Shown one piece after another: positions 62,895 through 64,000 of a stretch of 64,000 nt of DNA. The notes beneath the pieces are model-generated. The model was not told where the DNA came from, did no database searches, and worked only from the letters and a program-made list of their open reading frames with translations. Source of the DNA: Acidithiobacillus ferrianus (GTDB lineage: Bacteria > Pseudomonadota > Gammaproteobacteria > Acidithiobacillales > Acidithiobacillaceae); contig NZ_WNJL01000050.1 in NCBI RefSeq assembly GCF_010378095.1, forward strand, positions 62,001-126,000, read 5' to 3'. The position numbers and the translations under genes are program-made. How positions within the stretch are numbered: position 1 is the stretch's first letter; each line of letters starts with the position of its first letter.

Positions 62895-63221
62895 TCAAGC
62901 CCCTGTGACCTCGTCTATCCACTTGAGATAGCCGCTAAAGCCAGCCGTGATCGGTAATTGCACAATCTCTGGCGTTTCATAGGCATGATTTTTCCGTATG
63001 AAATCTTCAAGCTCCTGGTATTGTGATTGGCGTGCCTTAATAAATAGCAGGCACTCGGGATCACTGCGCACTTCGCCTTTCCACATGTAATAGCTTTGAA
63101 TCTGCTGTACTTGCACACACGCTGCAAGCCTCTCGGCCACTACCTTTTTGGCCAACCCCTCTGCTTGTTCCGCGGATGCAGTGGTGGTCAAGACGACGCA
63201 GTATGCGGTATCGGAACTCAT
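62895..63221 (-). CDS. cutA: Divalent-cation tolerance protein CutA
   Basis: 108 aa from ATG 63221 (GGAGTG upstream). Ferredoxin-like trimer with L-T-T-T-A, L-A-A-C-V-Q, Y-Y-M-W-K-G-E-V and Y-E-T-P-E-I-V-Q-L-P-I. Family members bind copper or act in signalling. No nearby partner. Confidence 0.93.
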   Translation of the reverse strand: MSSDTAYCVVLTTTASAEQAEGLAKKVVAERLAACVQVQQIQSYYMWKGEVRSDPECLLFIKARQSQYQELEDFIRKNHAYETPEIVQLPITAGFSGYLKWIDEVTGA

Positions 63222-63280
63222 GGAGCACTCCTTACGAGAACAGAACGCTCTGATCCAGCAGAACGATTTCTTCCTCACTT

Positions 63281-63766
63281 TTAGCCACGAACCGCTGCCT
63301 CGATCACGGCGATATCAATTTTTTTCATCGTCATCATTGCATCGAACGCCCGCTTGGCGGCGGAGCGATCGGGGCTGGTATACGCCCTGGTCAACGCGAT
63401 CGGCGTAATTTGCCAGGAAACACCCCACTGGTCTTTGCACCAACCGCACTCGCTCTCTTGGCCGCCGTTGCCGACGATTGCGTTCCAATAACGATCGGTC
63501 TCGGCCTGATCTTCCGTGGCAACTTGGAACGAGAACGCTTCATTGTGCTTGAACGCGGGCCCACCGTTCAGCCCCAGGCAGGGAATACCCATCACGGTGA
63601 ACTCGACTGTCAATACGTCCCCTTGCTTGCCCGACGGAAAGTCGCCCGGTGCGCGATGCACCGCGCCGACGGACGAATCGGGAAAGGTCTTGGCGTAGAA
63701 TCGCGCCGCCTCCTCCGCATCACGTTCGTACCAAAGGCAAATCGTGTTCTTTGCGATCTTCGTCAT
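63281..63766 (-). CDS. VOC/PhnB-like (glyoxalase-fold) protein
   Basis: 161 aa. The pattern L-W-Y-E-R-D-A-E-E-A-A-R-F-Y-A-K-T-F-P, then G-G-P-A-F-K-H-N-E-A-F-S-F-Q-V and C-G-W-C-K-D-Q-W-G-V-S-W-Q matches PhnB-like proteins once misnamed demethylubiquinone methyltransferases. Substrate unknown. Intact. Confidence 0.92.
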   Translation of the reverse strand: MTKIAKNTICLWYERDAEEAARFYAKTFPDSSVGAVHRAPGDFPSGKQGDVLTVEFTVMGIPCLGLNGGPAFKHNEAFSFQVATEDQAETDRYWNAIVGNGGQESECGWCKDQWGVSWQITPIALTRAYTSPDRSAAKRAFDAMMTMKKIDIAVIEAAVRG

Positions 63767-63834
63767 GATGGGCCTCCATCGTCATTAGAAATAGAGTCTG
63801 ATCCGTTCCCGGATGAAGTCAACGATTTCCCTTG

Positions 63835-64000
63835 GCGATCTACCGCGCCGTCCCAGATGCGCCACGCCTCATATCCGGTTTTTGTTCATCGCCCCGCAGC
63901 TTTGGATTCAGCTTCCTTCAGACCCTGCCTCGCGACAGCGTTCTTGCCGTTCTCCTAGCCTTCGGCTCTGTCCGCCATTGACAGGACACCTCACACATCA
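63835..64000 (-). other. Possible group II intron remnant at the window edge
   Basis: The minus strand here reads like a structured intron: GGCAAGAACGCTGTCGCG, then GGCAGGGTCTGAAGGAAG and GATGAACAAAAACCGG. These blocks recall bacterial group II intron domain I, but I cannot align it. There is no reading frame here. The 234-base gap otherwise holds nothing clear. Confidence 0.3.

Overview
The window reads as a chromosomal segment of a Gram-negative, chemolithoautotrophic gammaproteobacterium, most likely an Acidithiobacillus (A. ferrooxidans / ferrivorans / ferridurans group). This is inferred from family recognition, not from a database search. The pointers are a CbbO-type RuBisCO-activation protein at the left edge, a ferrous-iron uptake operon with a porin first (feoP-feoA-feoB-feoC) behind a Fur-like box, and several sulfur/thiol-handling genes.

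Layout. 1-9.2 kb: CbbO-like protein (cut by the window edge), HDAC-like deacetylase, aldo/keto reductase, TM2 protein, LysR regulator, a glutamine-amidotransferase-like protein without its nucleophile, DedA, a C26 gamma-glutamyl hydrolase and N-carbamoylputrescine amidase. 9.3-13.6 kb: feoPABC on the minus strand. 13.7-16.8 kb: DsbG-like protein, a non-coding stretch with a promoter and terminator that may make a small RNA, an NlpC/P60 hydrolase and three small conserved genes. 16.8-23.6 kb: DinG/YoaA helicase, tsaB, rimI, prfC, a Sel1 protein and catalase. 23.7-32.4 kb: comM, ubiK, two ubiquinone hydroxylases, tatD, tcdA, SCP2 and PhnD-like proteins, ubiD.

32.6-39.7 kb is a 7.1-kb integrative element in the 3' half of tRNA-Gly(CCC). 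It has a 46-bp direct repeat at its ends, a tyrosine integrase next to the intact tRNA, a tightly overlapping minus-strand operon, repeat arrays at both ends, and two frameshifted replication genes (a Toprim primase-like gene and a RepA-type ATPase).

39.9-47.6 kb is the most striking accessory block. An ArsR-family repressor with two cysteines spaced as in the persulfide sensors SqrR/BigR precedes a TolC-adaptor-RND efflux trio, which runs into a YgaP-like membrane protein, a membrane-anchored rhodanese, a glutaredoxin and thioredoxin 2. Together they suggest reactive-sulfur-responsive efflux coupled to thiol repair.

47.7-58.2 kb is housekeeping: Tat-exported amidase, hemolysin III, tRNA-Glu(CTC), dapA, bamC, purB, purC, purL. 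58.2-63 kb is a scrapyard: frameshifted Phd antitoxin, HsdM fragment with a deletion in its SAM motif, DUF3987 fragment, an IS110-family element interrupting a reductase-like gene, and an intact antitoxin beside a frameshifted RelE toxin. Intact NIPSNAP, cutA and VOC genes follow, with a possible group II intron remnant at the right edge.
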